DNA of 64,000 bases from Dermacentor variabilis (GCF_050947875.1 NW_027460335.1:10679928-10743927); one strand, 5' to 3'; shown: positions 42,771-55,599, counted from the first letter of the stretch. Numbers and translations: made by a program. The notes: generated by a model not told the origin, from the sequence alone.

Positions 42771-44143
42771 ATTACAAGTCCGGACTTAAACCCTCTGATG
42801 CCGACTGCCCATGGCGCTTCCCCATCAACCTCCCACCGCAAGACGACGAGGATGACGACGCCTTACTTGGAATAATAAGCGCGTAAGGTTTCGCTGAACA
42901 GCAACGAGCAGATAAGGAGCTAAAAGTCCTCGTCGAGTATTTGGAAAGGGACACCGACGTTGTCCTTACTGCATTTAAGAGAGGATTCTCTTTGTTTTCG
43001 CTTCAAAACACCTTACTCGTAAAGAACTTCTCACCAGTCCTTGCCAACTACTTTCTTGTTGTTCCTTCAGCGCTGCGTCCTGAAGTACCGCCCGTCCTAC
43101 ATGACGATCCGACTACCGGGCAGCGCAGATTCTCCCGGATGCTGCCGAGGATACATGCAAGGTATTACTGGCCGCGCTTCACCACACTCGTCACACGTTA
43201 CATCAAGACATGCCGAGGCTGTCAGCGACGCAAGACACAACTTACAAGGTCAGCTGGATTACTACAGGCGATCGATCCTCCTTCCTGACCATTTCAACAG
43301 ATCGGGATGGATTTGTTGGCACCCTTTCCGACGTCAACATACGGAAATAAGTGGATCATCGTGGTGACGGACTAGCTCACCATCTTCACTGGAATGAAAG
43401 CTCTGCCGAAAGGTGGCGCAGCCGAGGTAGCGAAATTCTTTATCGAGTACATCGTGCGATGACATGTTGCCCCAGAAGTGCTCATCGCCGACAGAGGAAC
43501 GGCCTTGCAGCAGAGCTCACCCAAGCTTTCTGCAATACAGCAGGCAAGCCACAGGAGGACAACCGTTTAACACGCGCAGACGAATGTTCTTACGGTGCGC
43601 CTGACCAATACCCTCGCCGACATTCTAGTAGTTTACATCGATGCCGAGCACAAGATGCGGGAAGCGGTCCTACCATACGTAACCTTCGCTTATAACAATA
43701 CAGTGCAAGAAGCAACTCAAATGATGCCGTTCAAGCTGGTTTACGGAAAGAACCCGACGACGACTCTCGACGCCATGCTGCCGCATGTCATCGACGAAGA
43801 GAATCTCGTCGTCGTCCCCTATTTCCAGCACGCCGAAGAAGTACGTCAACTCACCCGCCTGAGCATCAAGAATCAGCAGAGGGCCGATAGTCGGCGCTGC
43901 AATCTGCGACAACGACACGTGGAACATGAGCCTGGTGACCATCTTTGGATTCTGACCCCGATGCGCCGACGAGGACTTAGTGAGAAGCTTTTACGCTGCT
44001 ATTTCGGACCCTACAAGATCATCCATCGCATTGGCGCACTCAACTATGAGGTCGCGCCAAAAGGTGTTTCGCTATCACAGCGGTGCCGCTCATCACCTGA
44101 AATAGTCCATGTTACGGGAATTAACGCTTTCTGCGTGCGCTAA
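42771..44143 (+). pseudogene. Integrase of the 32-45 kb Ty3/gypsy element
   Basis: Plus strand: SDADCPWRFPINLPPQDDED (post-RNase H), VVPSALRPEVPPVLHDDPTT, RIHARYYWPRF and TCRGCQRRKT, an HHCC zinc finger in which the TGH His is Gln. The core follows in broken frames (SGWICWHPFRRQ, ADRGTAL-like near 43490, TLADILVVYIDAEHKM). The C-terminal part is an open frame at 43595-44143: VLPYVTFAYNNTVQEATQMM, PFKLVYGKNPTTTLDAMLPH, GDHLWILTPMRRRGLSEKLL, YFGPYKIIHRIGALNYEV (GPY/F module). Not functional. Confidence 0.88.
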
Positions 44144-44316
44144 CGAACTTTCGGACTTTACCTAGCGCAACTTCGGACTTTCTTCTTTTCCGACTGCGTT
44201 ACTTTGAACTTTGTTTCTTTGTTGTTTTCTTACTTTTCTTTAATAAGTGTCGTTTTGTTTTTCGCTCTCGTATTATGTTTATAGCACCTGGATGATGCTT
44301 TTTCAGAGGGAGGCAT

Positions 44317-44737
44317 TGACACGTGTACTTGTTTTTCTTTTTCGATGGAACATTTTCGCCATCTGACAAATGTTATCGCTCAGGTCATGACCAGGCCCCA
44401 TATTTCGGAATTTCTCGAATGTTATCGATGGTTCGATCTGCTCTCTGTTGTCCCAGAAGCTTGTGTAACCTGATTTTATGCGCAACACGAATTGTGCAGA
44501 AATGGCTGGAAGTCATGCGGCCACCAGCGATTACTCTGGAACTCTCGATGACTCCTGTATAAAAGCCGACGCGCTTGACGGGCAGATCAGATTTCGACGA
44601 TCGCCGACCCTGTTCGCCGCTATCGCTGTGCTTTGAGCGTAGCCTTCTTTTTTGTGTGGGCACAAGTTCGTCCAATAAAAGTTAGTTTCGTCTTTCAAAA
44701 ATTGCACTGCATTTTTCAGTGTAACTACTACGTGATA
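44317..44737 (+). repeat. 3' LTR of the 32-45 kb Ty3/gypsy element
   Basis: Starts TGACACGTGTACTTG immediately after a purine-rich tract (CAGAGGGAGGCAT, 44304-44316, the likely polypurine tract) and ends CTACTACGTGATA (family end TGACA, as in the copy at 36383). Contains GTATAAAAG at 44555 (TATA box) and CCAATAAAAG at about 44673 (poly(A) signal). No second LTR of full length in the window. Confidence 0.82.
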
Positions 44738-45520
44738 ATATTGTGCCCCGGCTAAACGTTAGCAGGGCTATTCAGAGAAAAATACAAGATAAAAAGCACA
44801 GCGCAACATATTTTCTTTACTACAGTATTCGGTCGTCAGACCATCGTAGGTCTTACAATTACTTGTCTCACGGTAATTGTTAATCTGATTCTTCTTTGAA
44901 CACCTTGCCTAACGTTCGCGGTTGTACACGCTGTGTAAGCTAGTGGTCCTGAAGTACTACATGTTTCCTCAACTACATTCTGTGACACAACAGTCCTGCA
45001 GCACCATTCTTGGTATTGGGTTTTTACTTATATATGCCAGCATGCCGAAGTGAAGCAGAATATATAGTCTGTTTTATGCAATCAGTATAAAGAATCTAGT
45101 AACAGGATCATTTTATTACTAGCTCTCATTCTCGTATATTATAGCGAAGCTTGATATGGCCTTGAGGCAAATTTTCTGCGTCCGCGCGTGTGCACCATCG
45201 CATGGATAACGAAAATTTTTCGTCTAGACAGCAGGTGTAAAAGAAAGTGTAGTCTTGCAGGTTCATTAGCGTCATCAGAGCTATGATGGATAGCCCATTG
45301 TTCATCTTAGCACACTCGTCGCAAGTGTTGAGTCGAGTAATTGATGACCCATTGTTCTCGACGCGGCGCTCATTCCCCACCGCTAGGGGACGCGCCGCAA
45401 TAGCGATCTTGTCCGTGTGAAGCCTGTTATAAACATACACTTATGTATCATCCAATGTGTGTTCGTCTATGGAGTGATGTCAGTGTCACCTAGCAACATT
45501 GTCATTAGCTGTTCTGAGCG
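44738..45520. other. Unassigned sequence
   Basis: No gene or repeat recognised; AT-rich with short open frames. Confidence 0.4.
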
Positions 45521-45895
45521 GTTCCATGGGACGGACACGTTCCCTGTGCACGGACGAGGATCAACTTGTCGCTCTAGAACGACGACGGGAGCGACAGCGA
45601 GAATGGGCGTGCCGGCGATGAGAAGCCACTGAGGAATACCGTGGGTTCGTCGATGAGCGCGACCCGTCGTGTGGGCCGACCGACAAAGACCTGCAGCGTG
45701 CCCGTTAAGAACGGTGGCATGAGCAGAACCGGGAATGTCAGAGACAGCGGCGGGACGCGGCTAAGGCCTGTCGTAGCAATCCCCTACCCGGCGACGATCC
45801 GCATCGTGCCCGTCGCTAGCGGGCACGCTAACAGAACTGGTGACGTGATCGCGGGCAGCGGCAAAGCAGCACTGGCGAGACGCAGGCTTGAATTT
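45521..45895 (+). pseudogene. Arg/Glu-rich repeat-protein remnant
   Basis: From an ATG at about 45526 one frame reads MGRTRSLCTDEDQLVALERR, RERQREWACRR, stop, EATEEYRGFVDERDPSC, DLQRAR, stop, ERWHEQNRECQRQRRDAAKA, DDPHRARR, stop, and RDRGQRQSS. The charged RR-R-x(n)-DP-x-R periodicity resembles low-complexity Arg/Glu repeat proteins that I associate with tick genomes, but I cannot name a family. Four or more in-frame stops mean it is dead. The enriched GC content differs from the flanks. Confidence 0.4.
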
Positions 45896-48800
45896 CATAT
45901 ATAGAGTAATGCATATGTATATAATATCGTCATTTTACAAGAACACGTAAATGCTTCGCTGGTCGTCCTTCTTCACAGAATGGAAGGGCCGACAAATTTT
46001 CGCTATTAGTGTGATCATTATGGCCTTTGATAGCGGGCAGGAACAAGGGGTAATAAAAGCGCGGTCAGTCTTTACTCTTGATCGCTTGTAGATCTTCGCG
46101 CATATCTCATAAGAGGTCGCATGTGGACCATGAAAATACAAGGACATACCCAGTAGCATGTCACACACATTTTATCGCTAGAGCGTTAAGGGCCCCGCGT
46201 CGCAGATGATCCGGCGTCAGCGTCCCGCGTTGGCCATCGTTTCGACAAAAATAATTTCGAACCATGCCAATCCAACCACGTATGGCCAAACACACAGTCA
46301 AGCGCATATAAGTTACTGAACAAATTGAATTTCTCAATGTAAAATACGTCAAGGAGTCGTAAAGTACGACTTACACACAACCTACAGACATAATACTGTC
46401 AGATTGCAATCCGGATGTAGGAGAAAACATAACTCTGTTGCCCAAACACTCGAAGACAAACCACTTTCTCAGCGTTTCTGTCGTGCATAGACCGCCCAAG
46501 GAGCCGCGCGTCCAGTTCTTGCAACAACTCCAGATGGCGCTCATCTCCACCGCATCGCGGCCTACGCAAGAGACTGCGTTTCTACCAGGGTTTTCCGGTA
46601 AACACTACGGTTACTTAAGCTGCAGTTACCGGGAAGTGTAGAAAGCAGTCGGGGATCCGTGAATGCTATCGCGTTCCGCACTTAAATGCAAAGCTTAAGC
46701 ATCATTCAAATTTCTTATTCGACTTTTTTCGTCGGTCTGTATATTTTAGCGCACTTTCTTCATCGAGGATATACATTTGCCTTGCTTATCTTGCACGATA
46801 TACAATTCAGTTTGTAACTGTGCAACCATTATTACATGTATAAAACCAATGTAGCCTTTGTTACCAACCACTATTGTCTAAAACATAATATAATGAAACG
46901 AATAATATAACGTTGGCTACACCCACCATATGGCCTAGAATGACGTTGCCTTTTAGGCGCCACAACTGGACCAGAGCTTTCCTGCCAGGGTTGGGCCTAC
47001 CTTTTGTCGGTAGCACTTGGACTGGTATTGGCGGTTGGTATCTGCTAACATATGGCCCTATTACGAACAGTACTGGTGGGCTGTTTGTGCATGAGCTCCA
47101 ACTCTATGAACGGGAGAAGACATCGCCCTTGAACCCGCCAGCCATCTGCAGTCGCCAAATGGCTGCACCACCACAGATTACCTGCAGCATGAGGTGCATT
47201 GGCCGCCTATGTGCTCAGCCGCGGACACAGTCATATGGCGCTACGGCTGGGCTACAGCAGGGGACAAGCTCTTGATCACGTGATCTTAGTATTGGACGTC
47301 CGTATAAAACTGCGTGGATCAAGACTTTTCAGCGCTGCTTCGCAAGCTTTCTCAACACCCAAAGTACACATCGCATGGTGGGCGATCTTATCCCAATTGA
47401 ATTTTATGTGAGGCATCATGGTGAGAACAACTGCAATCACCAAGAGCATTGCAAAAATTCGTATGGAGTGGTATCGTAATAAAAGCAATGGGCATTTTGG
47501 TTTTTGTGACAGTGCGTTAGTCTGTCCTGACGCACAGTGCATGACCAGCGTCCAAAATCTTTAGATATGTAAGGCGTGTCCAAAGCCCATATTTAACCGC
47601 CGTTTGTGAACAATTTGTTTGGTGTGTAAGTACAACATTTGTAGATGTCAAGCAGGCAGCGTTCTAAGTGTTGAACCTTTCTTTGTGCTTCGAATACATG
47701 GATATTTTCGGTTTTCGTGGTATATACACAGGTACCGCAAATGCGCTGAAACCTTTAAAACTTACGTAGGAGAATATATTTCACTCTCTGAACATACAGT
47801 TTTACCTCCTCAGTGATTGTCAACGCCATTGCATGACATGGTGCCTGTTATGGTGCGATGGAGCATGCTACGACGGGATGGCCAGCGTACGCCATTCAGA
47901 CCTCCAGCCCTACCATGTGCGACATATTCCGTTTATTCGTGTATTTTTGTGTCAAATGGTGTAAAAGGCTTGTGGCGTCCGAAGTATAGAAACCCCAATT
48001 CTGAACTTAAACTGTTGCTAGATACAACCCCGAGTGATTTGTCAAGAAATTATTAAATTATTGCAATCAACTTCAGATTGTTCCTGAGCCAAAAGCACAA
48101 TAAGCTCCACATTCTAGGTTATTCAGAAACATAAAAAACACAGGGCAATACGCGCTCACATTCCTTCATTTATGGATAGAATATTTGGTATGGGGTGCAG
48201 TGGCTGATTATTTAACCCTGACTTCTTGTACAATCATAGTACGGTAGCAGTGTCATTTAAATAAGGCACTTTTGGACTCGGGTATGAACATTGGGCTGCC
48301 ATATATGCTCAGAAGCTTTGCACAAAGGAAAGTTAAACTTCATGTCGTCCCCGCTGTTGTAGCAGAGACCAAACGTAAAAATAAAAGCTTCTTGTTCTGT
48401 ACTGGTGTCATGTGTATCCATTGTGAACACACCAGCAGCGGAAGTAAATTATGGCTTCAGGCCACTCTAATTGTGACAGGCAACGTAAGCGTCATCGCCT
48501 AATTAAACATGACGGCGTGCATGTGATTACACATAAAAGTGTCGGAGAAAAATTATGAATTCAATACTATTTAGCTCCGCCCACAACTTCACTTGCACCT
48601 ATCTCCCGTGCCTCTGCCTTCCAAAGCATATCAGATGAGGAACGCCAATATCGCCAAAAGTTTGCTTCCGCCTGGGATATCATGGAAACAGGTTGGCGCA
48701 TATTCAAAAATTTGATCTGCGATTCCGAGCAGTGTTTTCCCTTCAGTGTTATTTTGTGATAACCAACCCTTGCGGCTCTATTCAGAAAACCTTCTTAAGG

Positions 48801-51025
48801 AAGTTCAAGATCCAACGCAAATTATGGAATATGCTTCAAGCGAAACTTTCGTGAAGCGGTCATTTAAATGCTATGTAATTGCAAATTTCGTTCCTCCTTC
48901 TCAAATGTAAGAGAAACTGGCGTGCACACATGCGCACTCGCGCCCCAGTGCTACGTAATTTCACGCGTGCGATGGTTATCTCCAAGAGATAGGTCGCGTT
49001 GACTCGATTAGAACTACGTGTGATTGCGGTCTAATTGTTGGAGCATCGTGTTGCTATTATGGGCGACCGGGGTTCACTGTCACGACCGGGCACGTAATTC
49101 AACTTGTCTTAGCTATGAGGTAATCGGCATGACAGCAGCAGCGCCCCGTAGCCTTCGCCAGGAAAGTCCAGGAAGGTTGCTAATGAAAGCGTGGCTTTAA
49201 AACAACGACCATTGCAACATATATTTATTTACAGCTAATGAGAAAACCTGCACTGGCTTGAAGTGTAGTTATACCGAGGCCCTGGTATGTTATTGCACTT
49301 GTTGTAGAATGCATCTTCGCACTTTGTGTGGTTCTGCCCCAAGCTGGTGAAATCGAGCCAGTATAAACAGGAAGAATCAGCTGTAAATAGATTGGTATAT
49401 GTTAAACACAATAAAAGGTTATTGACGAAAATAAACTATATTAGGAGCAGGTTTCATTAAACCCTTATTTTTTGCCTCTTTAGCGTACGCAAATATAAAC
49501 TCCAAGAAATTTTGGGGGTATAAACGAGACAGCCCGAAAGTTCTTACTAATATAGTGTGTGTGTTTTTTTCGTTAGGCTATAAAATAAACTTTCTAAACG
49601 CACTCACTTAGTGCCAATTATTGGAAACATTCATGAGAGGTAAATGTACGGCCAAATATTAGATCAAAACACACTGCTCCTGTGCATAGGCACAAATGAA
49701 CACCGAAAGCATTTTATTGTTACCTACAAGTCTTTTTTACCAACGGAAAATTGAAAAAGAAGGACCGCGTATCAGAAATAACGCTCTTTATCTCCACTTA
49801 AGGTGAACGCTAGAAAAAATGGAAAAGGGGAAGGGAAATGTGAGCAGTGAACACAAACCATGATAGCACTGCTTTCGTGCAGAAGTGAAAGCATTCTGAC
49901 CTCTTTTCCGCCAGCGCGTTGCCCCTTCTACAGTAATTCACATGTGGATGGCATTTATGTCGGTACAATTTATAATAGAAATGCTTTTACCGTGACGGAA
50001 TGCCCTCTAAATTATGCAATTACGGCTTTTGTGCTTAAAGGGAAGCTAAAAACAAATATTAAGTCAAGCAAAAGTGATAGATTAGTGCTCGGTAACCTCT
50101 AAAAGGGTGTAAATGTTATCGCGAACAGAACTTTAATATTCGAGAAATTTAGGTAAATGCACGACATGATTAAAGACTCCGCCGGTACATTCAAGTACTT
50201 GCCCGATGACGAAAACACTTTTCAGTAAAATTCTGTCACTACTACTCAAACACTCGCGGCCAAAAACATCCTTGTATTATAAGACGAAATAAAATACTGC
50301 TGGTCCTGTTTTATTTCACCTTTGGAAACAGAACTCATTGAAATAATCCTGATAGCGACGTTAGCAGTCGAAAAGTTTCGTTTTCGCTCGACTCCGCACC
50401 GCCCATGCTTTCGCGTTTCAGTAGTTATCGCGTACATCTTCGCTGCTTTTGCTTGCTCGCGAAACTCGCACAAACTGCAAGTAGCGGAGAATTCAACTTC
50501 TATGGGATGTCGCGGGATGCCCGAATGGTCTACGCCACCTGACCAGAAATGCCACCTGACCTGCAGCGGCGCATCAGCCGCTCTGTCTTGGCTCGGCACC
50601 GCTGTCTGTCAGCCTCCATTTTACTCACCGATGGCAGAGGGTGGTGATGGCGTATGCAACGTCACCACTCCCCGGTTTTGGTTGCGGGAGATCTGAATTT
50701 CTAAAAAGGGTTTCGGGCCCTTCAGATGTAATCTTCTCGTAAACTAAATTATTTCTTGGCACGAAACAAGCGTTGCGATGTCTCTGAACTGGTATTTATG
50801 CCGTCCACGTCAACTTATTATTTGCCTTCAGTGTCCCTTCAAGCTACCCTAGCATTTGTAGACAATAATCGCAATAATATTGATCAGCTTTAGAACAGAA
50901 ACCGCACGGGGGGCTGTGGCATCTATTAAAATCCGTCCTTCAAGACACCTTTGCCCAGAAGTTACCTGACAGAAGGTAGTAGCTAAGACGTACCTAAAAC
51001 AAAGACATGTTCTAGAAGTTGAGGA
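45896..51025. other. Unassigned sequence
   Basis: About 5 kb without a recognisable gene, transposon domain or tRNA. Moderately AT-rich. The short open frames (for example at 46913-47275 and 50246-50696) have no motif, and overlapping frames on the other strand are equally long. Confidence 0.45.
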
Positions 51026-51030
51026 AAAAA

Positions 51031-52506
51031 TATGAGGTTAAGTGCGAGGCAACAAATAATGGGGGACGTCGTCGATATACTGCGGACATGCACTAATATA
51101 CCTTACCCAAAATTAGTCGGTACCTAATCGTGAATAGGCGTTCGACAGTGCTACGGGTTCTTCTGATGATAAGCCCTTTGATTACGTCCAAAAAAGGAAG
51201 TAAACACTCTCACAATCATAACAAAGTTCGCAACCATCTTGCATTACATGTCTTCCTGTGAACGTATGTATTCGCTTTGGCAGTTTTATGAGAATAGTGG
51301 TGTACACTGACCATGGAATGAGGCAATTAAGTTCTGAGAAATTACGACAATCGGAAAAGTTTTTTGTGGTTTTGTTAATGATCAATTGAGAGCGGTTGTT
51401 CTATTTCTTTCACAAGGACAAACTCACCACAGAGAATATGAACCGAAGTGAAAACCTATCTAGATCGAAATATTTGTTCGAGCAATGAGGTTGGTTACAA
51501 CTCACTTCGGAAGATGCCTTTAAAGAAAAGCGTTCTTTCAGGACCGTCTCCGATTTTACCAACCGCGGCTGCGGACTGGATCGATGGAATACCTTTAATG
51601 CAAGGTCCTGCGAGCTACGGGGTGCAAGGTCCCATAGAGCGGCCTACTCCCACGTTGGGACCGGGAGTTGTAACTCCCTGGCCGCATCGTGTGCTCGCCG
51701 GACGGCCCAGAGCTGCTCCACCAGGTACGTGCTGCGTAATGCTTCTTGTAGCCTAGCGGAGTCTTGATCATTGTTTGCATGGGTCCGACCACACGGCCAG
51801 AGCAAGTGATGTACGTCTAGTGTGCTATGGCAATTTTCGCAATATGATGTTTTGTACAGAACAGGCACGTAGTGATGTAGTCTGTTCTGCGTGGGGTACG
51901 TGTTTGTATGAAGCATTCTGAACGTGAGGGCTTGAGGCCTGGTGAGCTTATTGTGAGGTGTGCTGTATATTCTGAGGTCTAGATAGAAGTGCTTTGTGAT
52001 TTCGTTGTATGTGGGGGAGGGTCCCGATTCTCGCTGGGAAGGTCACGACCAGAGTAGGTGGGGTCACGGAGGGTTAGGTCTCGTGCGCTCCTGTGAGCCA
52101 TCTCATTGAGATTGCGAGGGGCGTCCTCGATCTCTCCGACGTGTGCCGGGAACCATCAGATGGTGTGATGCTGCAGCGGTGCGGATCTATTGATTATTTG
52201 TAGTGCTTCGCTTGCTACTTGCTCCTTTCTGAAAGGCTTTGACGGCCGAGCGTGAATCGCTGTAGACGTGGGTAGTGGTCGGGTCTGTGAGCGTGAGTGC
52301 CGTGTTGCGAACTTTGCTATGATTGTGAGAATGTTTACTTCCTTTTTGCACATAATCAAAGCGCTTACCATCAGAAGAACTCGTAGCAGTGTCGAACGCC
52401 TATTCACGATAAGGTACCGACGAATTTTGGGTAACGTATATTATTGCATGTCCGCAGTATATCGACGACATCCACCGTTATTTGTTGCCTCGCACTTAAC
52501 CTCATA
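51031..52506. repeat. Inverted duplication with ~204-bp arms
   Basis: 51031-51234 and the reverse complement of 52304-52506 align end to end with about 16 differences. Shared landmarks are TATGAGGTTAAGTGCGAGG, GATATACTGCGGACATGC and CACAATCATA. The 1.07-kb spacer contains an I-clade LINE remnant that abuts the right arm. No protein domain was identified in the arms. Confidence 0.85.
51595..52303 (-). pseudogene. I-clade LINE ORF2 C-terminus (RNase H and Cys/His tail)
   Basis: Minus strand: TALTLTDPTTTHVYSDSRSA (Asp box), then a shift, TIWWFPAHVGEIEDAPRNLN and EMAHRSARDLTL (final box, Asp changed to Ser), NEITKHFYLDLRIYSTPH, QALTFRMLHTNTYPTQNRLH, and CENCHSTLDVHHLLWPCG, the C-x2-C...H...C tail of tick I-type ORF2. 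Ends at 51644 or just beyond. The RT half is missing because the copy is truncated at the inverted-repeat arm. Related to the remnant at 25812-26420. Confidence 0.85.
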
Positions 52507-54526
52507 TGTTGGCTTGCCGAATAGCACATAGGTAAAAAATATGAATCGCGTGCCCGATATTGCGATCCAACCTCTGCCTCCGAGCACAGCAACGCGCGCT
52601 CTAAGATTTAAACCACAATCGCGCGTATTCTTTTATCGCGCCAACGCCACCTTGATCTTTCACATGACTGCTGCGTGGGTCAGATTGCGTTGCACGGGTG
52701 CCTGAGAAAACATGCGTGGCCCTAGTTTCCTTTACGCCAAAGAGGCGAGAATAAAATGGGAAATGTCGTAGCATACGATGAACTACTTCACTAAGGTTTA
52801 TTTTCACATAGACCACAATATTAGCGTTGAGTATGCATAATCATTAGGTCAATATTCTTTGCATATCCTTGCAACTGATATTGTATATTTGACCTAATAT
52901 TTGCAATAGCGAAACTATACAAAACGTCATCATGATTAGCATTTCACAACGTTTGCTTGAGGGTACAAACGTTACTTAAAACCTGCAGAGGATGTTTTCT
53001 GGCTCTGTCGTGCTTCTTGCACTGCTCAGGCAAAATATCAACCTGCTTGGCCTGGCAGAACGCACAAGCGTGCCTCAGCCGTTTATTGTCATATACGTAA
53101 CTGCAAGTATGGTTAACCATACAAAAAGCTCCAATTATTTTTTCTCAGTTATCATTCGCTATACTTCAGATTTTCGGCGTCATCTGCACTTGAATGCTTC
53201 ACGAGAATGTAAAATAATGAATGTGTAGTCCCGCCCTTTAATGTTGCAATGTACGGGGCCAGATAAATACGAAACATGCTCAGAGGTGCTGATACACGTG
53301 CAAATCCACCATCAAAAAACCAGCGAGTAATTGCGAACATTACGTTTCACAATCCAGATATGCAGCTTCTTTAAAAAGGAACAGACGCACTTGGTGAGGG
53401 ATTATATGCCGTGCGGCGTACTTTGCCATTTCCACATATTTGCTTTATTAGGATAATGAATTACTTTGAAGATGACGATGCTGTTCGATTGTGCAAGCTA
53501 AGCACCACGTTTCCAGCCACTAAAGACCTTGTAAATCTGTAAATATTTTTAGTGATCTTCTTCACGCAACATTTTCGGTAGGTTTGCTGGGTCTCTACTA
53601 AACCCACGAATGGACTCCGTAACGAACGCTCCCTAGTTCCACTCCAATGCCATCATAAGGCTAGAACACCCCCGAGTCATGAATAAACATTGTTCTTACA
53701 GTCATCATTCCGATGCTCCCCTCAGGAAAACTAAAGGGCGCAGTTTCTAGGGCTGGTGATGCTATATTGACTCGATGCCGATTTTATCTACTGGCCCTGC
53801 GGACACAAAGGAACCTCATGAAATTGGCCATGCACGCTGTAATTTTTATGTTTCTGACTGACACTGGTCAGCACATATTTGTGATGTATGCTAAGCTTCG
53901 CACTCATCTCTAAGAATGCTATTTCTGCGCAATCGCCAGCTGGCCGAGTTTCCGGCGGTGAAATAGCGGTCGTTGTTCCGGTGTTCCAAGCTGGTGCGAC
54001 TGTCGCCGGACATCATACTTCTGTTTTATGGCGTGAAATATTTCCCTGCCGGCCTCTCCTTGGGTCTTTTTTCTTGGTCAGCAAATCCTCACTGTACCGG
54101 TGTTGTGCAACACGCTGTAAAAGTTGTTATTGATTTCCCCAGTTGTGCTCTACACCGGCGCTCTTCCACTGAGGATATTCGCTTCCTTGAGCATGCTCTT
54201 ACCTGCATATGTGTTTAATTAGTCTTACAAATGCAACACAGGGACCACATCGGGTCTCTCAGTTCTGACATACTGTTCGAGCATAACATCACGTTTTTCC
54301 CCACCGCCGCTATCCTTACGGGCAACACGACATGTCTTGCGCTTGTGAACTTTGAACACTGTGAACTTTGAACTTCTCTCTAGTGGAATAACGGTTGCGC
54401 ACAATAGGCTACCCCGGGATACCACAGTTTTTCTTGCGAGAACTATTCCTGTGCGATCTTTGGTTGGCTTCCTAACCCTTATCAACTTGGATGCCGTAAT
54501 GAAAATATTTGCACTCGACCTCGGAG
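52507..54526. other. Unassigned sequence
   Basis: No gene or known repeat recognised. Confidence 0.4.
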
Positions 54527-55530
54527 CCCAGGGGCGCTATAACGCAAAACTATTCCCAAATTTTCTATTCCAATTCTGCTATCAGCCCTCCGCGATTGGT
54601 CAAAAACTTTTTTCGACCACCTCCCCCCCCCCTTCACCTGTCTGTCACGCGACGTCACGAAAACCGCAATACCTCCCCATCTGATATGATGTGTACACAC
54701 TGATTATGCATAATTTGACAGAAAAAGGAAAAACAGTTATTTCTGATTCGACCCCTTTTCGCCATTAGCGCTCGGCTATTGGTAAAAGGTTTTCGGTTTG
54801 CACTCACTTCACTTGCCTGTCACACGACGTCACAAAACCGCACAAACTCACCGCGTCAAAGTGACGTGTACGCGATAAAGATGCATTAATATGCCGAACA
54901 AAACTGCTTTTTTTTTGCAATAGCCGCAGGCTGCACCGTTCCGAAAGGAATAAAAGATGGCTGCCGCCGATCGCTGAGACGCTGGCTACTCGCACCTGCC
55001 GGAGAGCATGGGTGTATTTGCGTATAATAAAACTTCTTGCGTGACCGTGTAACGTTTTCAAGCAGTTTCGGCACGTTTACTACCTCATTCTGCCAACTCT
55101 TTTTTGCTGAGGGTCAATTTTAGCGTCATTCTTAAGCTTCCGTTGCATGCCGCCGCGATTTTTCGACCATTCCCCACAAGCTAAGTAAGGGAAAGCCGAC
55201 CAATCGCAGACGCCGGCACCACCCTCTTCATCTGGTTATCGATTGTCAGTGCACTGGCTCTGCCCCAGTGAACCCCTCTCCACTTGGATGTTCTCATCGC
55301 CTCTTGTCAGCCAATTAGATACGACAAGCCGCTCAGTGTAGGCAATGTTATTCGTTTTTCAAGTAAACAAAAGTGACCTCCTATGAACGAGGAGAGCGTT
55401 TGATTGGTCTGTTCAGACAACCCTGCGGGTGACCGCCCGGTGCTTGCCTCAGTGCTTACGCAAATTTGACGTCAGGAAACTGGAATAGAAACATATTGGA
55501 ATAGTTTTACGTTATAGGGCCCCAGGATGC
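54527..55530. mobile_element. ~1-kb MITE with ~50-bp terminal inverted repeats
   Basis: The left end GGGGCGCTATAACGCAAAAC, TATTCCCAAATTTTCTATTC matches the inverted right end GGGGCCCTATAACGTAAAAC, TATTCCAATATGTTTCTATT over about 50 bp. The interior holds two ~185-bp related blocks (about 54590-54735 and 54770-54910, both with CTGTCAC-CGACGTCAC-AAAACCGCA) and several ATTGG/CCAAT words. No transposase. TSD and superfamily not resolved. Confidence 0.8.
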
Positions 55531-55599
55531 TGGAAAATTCATGTTGCACCCTGGCGTTCTACAAGATATATTTAACCTAGAAGACCATCCTCTCGGACA

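Larger units (their letters stand above)
32255..44737 (+). mobile_element. Ty3/gypsy element interrupted by three nested DNA transposons
   Basis: Host pieces in order and on one strand: protease end (32255-32455), post-protease linker (33399-33654), linker before RT (39352-39541), RT, RNase H and integrase (41625-44143), and LTR (44317-44737). Between them lie a 943-bp DNA element, a PIF/Harbinger transposon and a ~2.08-kb element. At each break the next host piece resumes where the protein left off. Gag and the 5' LTR are not visible. The reading as one element is inference, but it is supported by collinearity at every junction. Confidence 0.8.

Noticed and set aside
46913..47275. 120-codon plus-strand frame
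   Set aside because: No motif; composition like the surrounding non-coding DNA; no upstream or splice evidence.
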